In this document: positions 63,001-64,000 of the stretch, piece after piece
Layout of the letters: each line of letters begins with the position of its first letter
Numbering within the stretch: position 1 is the stretch's first letter
Assembly (NCBI GenBank): GCA_024399015.1
Contig: JAKSIC010000003.1
Span: forward strand, 124,001 to 188,000
Direction of reading: 5' to 3'
DNA length: 64,000 nt
Source of the DNA: Fibrobacter sp.
GTDB lineage: Bacteria; Fibrobacterota; Fibrobacteria; Fibrobacterales; Fibrobacteraceae
Made by a program: the position numbers and the translations under genes
Notes under the pieces: generated by a model
What the model was told of the DNA's origin: nothing
What the model saw: only the letters and a program-made list of their open reading frames with translations
The model's database searches: none

Positions 63001-64000
63001 AATCACCATTCACCACCATCGTGGTTTTCATGACCGTTGAGTCGGCAATCTTGCAATTTTCTTTAGGCGAAACAACCCAATGGTCAAACCTAAAACCACT
63101 ATTTACATATCCATCAACATCTACGGTAGAGCCCGAATCATACGTGGCGGAGCCTCCTCGCACACAACCACCAACAGCACAGGAACGAGTAACCCTGGCC
63201 TGCTTAACAAATTTTGCCGTTACAGTGCAGCTCGCATTCACCGTAACCGAGGTAGCGTTTGAAGAGGGGTCTGCAATCGGGCATTTCGTGTCATGCGAAC
63301 TTACCCATTTGTCAAATCGATAGCCACTGCTAGCCGTTGCCGCGATTTTCGCCGACAACGAGGCCAAAACGGAGTTGTCACCATGCGGAGCCACAGTTCC
63401 TCCACCAGCACCAGCAGAAACTGTAAGGGTTTCAACTTTCAACATTACAGCATCGACATGGCAATTTCCGTTTACAAGAATTTCCGTAGTTGCTGCAGTC
63501 GTATCAGAGATTGAACAATTTTCTGCGCCATTCTCAAAGCGCCATCTATAAAAACGAAAACCTGAGTACGTTGGAGTTACCAGTGCAGCCTTGGTCCCGG
63601 CATCAACAAAAAACTCATTTCTCGCGGTTTCGTAATAGTATCCAACCGCATCCAGAGCAACATCAACTCTATAGTATCTTATAAACATTGCGGTGATCTG
63701 GCAGGGGCCCTTGACGGTCACCTTGGTTGAAGCGGATGCGGTATTTGCAACCACGCAGTTCTTGGTATCGGAGACTGTCCACTTGTCAAAGCGGTAGCCA
63801 GTACTGGGCGTTGCCGTAATAGCGTTCGAGGAACCCACGTCATAAGTCACGTAATCCTTGGGCGACACGGTACCGCCGGTACCTGCAGCAATGCCGATAG
63901 TAGTCGTCTGTATATAAGATGCGGTAATGGTGCAGCTACCATTCACCGTAACCGTGGTAGAAGCGGACGACGTGTTTGCCACCGTGCAACTGGAACTATT
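60083..64000 (-). CDS. giant surface protein with InlB-B-like repeats (5' end outside window)
   Basis: At least 1305 codons are open to the right window edge; the first visible residues (NSSSCTVANTSSAST) are clearly mid-repeat, so the start lies outside. The N-terminal visible part (about 430 residues) consists of five or more divergent InlB-B-type repeats (GYRFDKWTVSD, GFRFYRWRFEN, GYRFDKWVSSH, GFRFDHWVVSP), each with a cysteine pair. The middle and C-terminal parts have a Ca-loop/strand segment (DQDQDGRADFVRVHF) and an ending (VEWDQYTDDGRLAGTGVYIWKIQF) homologous to the giant proteins at 46-53.5 kb. Adhesin-like role inferred. Convergent with the OMP gene. Confidence 0.82.
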   Translation of the reverse strand, partial: NSSSCTVANTSSASTTVTVNGSCTITASYIQTTTIGIAAGTGGTVSPKDYVTYDVGSSNAITATPSTGYRFDKWTVSDTKNCVVANTASASTKVTVKGPCQITAMFIRYYRVDVALDAVGYYYETARNEFFVDAGTKAALVTPTYSGFRFYRWRFENGAENCSISDTTAATTEILVNGNCHVDAVMLKVETLTVSAGAGGGTVAPHGDNSVLASLSAKIAATASSGYRFDKWVSSHDTKCPIADPSSNATSVTVNASCTVTAKFVKQARVTRSCAVGGCVRGGSATYDSGSTVDVDGYVNSGFRFDHWVVSPKENCKIADSTVMKTTMVVNGDCSIQPFIVKQYEVTFSSNLEGVFAEEKKALDEGVSVPVTAVEKDGFVFAYWLIKSGRENCSISEDYGMTTSITANGECTLYAHYAPDPAYRVTEEFVKYDYVKNHQGLYDGSIRFMLEPSDEKWYRVDFYTRLPRFQVFTVNYFDKGSFDSIPIYWIDVTRWDTITTFIPASASGSYFTISHNESNSYYCDHEVSVRAELVPSYPLEIVAGDGGYIGESELYRMYKILPVGAYIPYMAVPYLGYMPDSWDVLEGGCSVQYAWNYDYYALMNDGKCSIRMNFTDDTTIVPTLKINSLDESDLPRLCADVSVGVDGQDGTIWYIDSSRFVVSIGGDTVAASYDTVWREGQQSYVLCFDPTDKIFNGDDYEIKVGVNFAGKFAADSVMWTEPAWRDRDVADSIVVASGSGDVVRATDKFKVVVNTQNFADDVVDPIESLTVKVACVASGDEETVTVNHVDGGKYESAAIAKREGAAVRGDGVLDCAAKDSVVARFVDPVYGGETRTAVGFEDVVKNEYQFVQVGGAAGNAAGVESSAALDSVETMNAEFGFRVTAVSPTLYKADTIMVLMFNDAGDSLWTTAVETGAYTGEFVGRGSFDFVLDAADMRDTLLDAAMDLDAESNRVVIYAQVDGDKSELESRDSLVVYYDFIPADSAEILDQDQDGRADFVRVHFVRDVRREDFVIDTVVWGSAGKGRGVDASEIVVSADGRWIEAPLKAAFDYGVTEDAVDKKGAGKGYLAVSRKTASAAQKIALKDRVGAVAVSAVKHPGKLSDEDYMDVDAVLPPDTLVVTMSEPVDSAAANLFPGVKFGKVTADESRKVWTLVLARSVDIHVGDTLTTNPDASSFDKAGNAPGIGGVTVTGEEGEVYLYTVKAHPPVVKAGNRARIKVETKKSYKAYVTIFDNMGNFIAQFSGRSKFEDVNADNATQVSFVEWDQYTDDGRLAGTGVYIWKIQFVFDDGHREWRTIKTGIKR

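Overview
The window looks like a chromosomal stretch from a fibre-degrading bacterium of the Fibrobacter lineage. The grounds are a dense set of secreted plant-cell-wall enzymes (GH9, GH26 x3, GH5, GH30, CE1, CE6), conserved C-terminal modules of the kind used for type IX-like sorting, poly-Ser linkers (SSSS-type) in lipoproteins and giant surface proteins, and -10-like boxes of the form TAnnTTT(G/A), which resemble Bacteroidetes-group promoters. Genus-level assignment is inference from gene content; no rRNA is present.

Layout. 1-10.3 kb: an aldo/keto reductase (cut by the window edge) with a CDF metal exporter, an orphan MacA/HlyD-type adaptor, a CE1 esterase, a DRE-TIM aldolase-like enzyme, a GH9 endoglucanase, a GRP-type sugar transporter and mnmE. 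10.3-21.5 kb: aldose 1-epimerase, then a mannan-directed block (GH26-GH5-GH26-GH26) and a convergent CE6-CBM6 acetyl xylan esterase. 21.7-26.7 kb: housekeeping run GH57/DUF3536, hpt, a membrane protein, cysE, nth. 26.7-35.5 kb: envelope polysaccharide and cofactor genes (UDP-glucuronate decarboxylase-like SDR, diguanylate cyclase, coaX, nadC, two polyprenyl-phosphate sugar transferases, homoserine dehydrogenase). 35.7-37.8 kb: GH30. 37.9-44.7 kb: murI, a UvrD-like helicase fused in frame to a PlsC-like acyltransferase, and a methyltransferase/GT4/flippase-like operon. 45.0 kb: a short sigma-70 factor behind a consensus sigma-54 promoter. 46-53.5 kb: two giant surface proteins, then hemW and a membrane-anchored class III cyclase. 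56.1-58.4 kb: two identical tRNA-Gly(GCC) genes, a remnant of a third, and two copies of a ~330-bp palindrome-rich element around a PD-(D/E)XK-like nuclease gene. 58.4-64 kb: lipoprotein, outer-membrane barrel candidate, and a third giant surface protein running off the window end.

How it fits together: secreted hydrolases and esterases would attack cellulose, mannan and acetylated/feruloylated xylan. Aldose epimerase, the GRP transporter and the GH57 enzyme could handle released or stored sugar. The sugar transferases, UDP-sugar enzyme, GT4 and YbhN-type protein build surface glycans. The giant proteins with a common C-terminal beta domain probably sit on or outside the outer membrane.

Most unusual observations: the helicase-acyltransferase fusion; the sigma-54 promoter with upstream dyads in front of a sigma-70 gene; the tRNA-Gly/nuclease/palindromic-element locus; a lone GIY-YIG nuclease bracketed by inverted TGTCATTGCGAG repeats, with relatives of such repeats inserted in frame in mnmE and (flanked by an 11-bp direct repeat) at the aldolase stop codon; and a recurrent TAnnTTTN-N4/5-ATG arrangement at eight gene starts without Shine-Dalgarno sequences, suggesting leaderless mRNAs.
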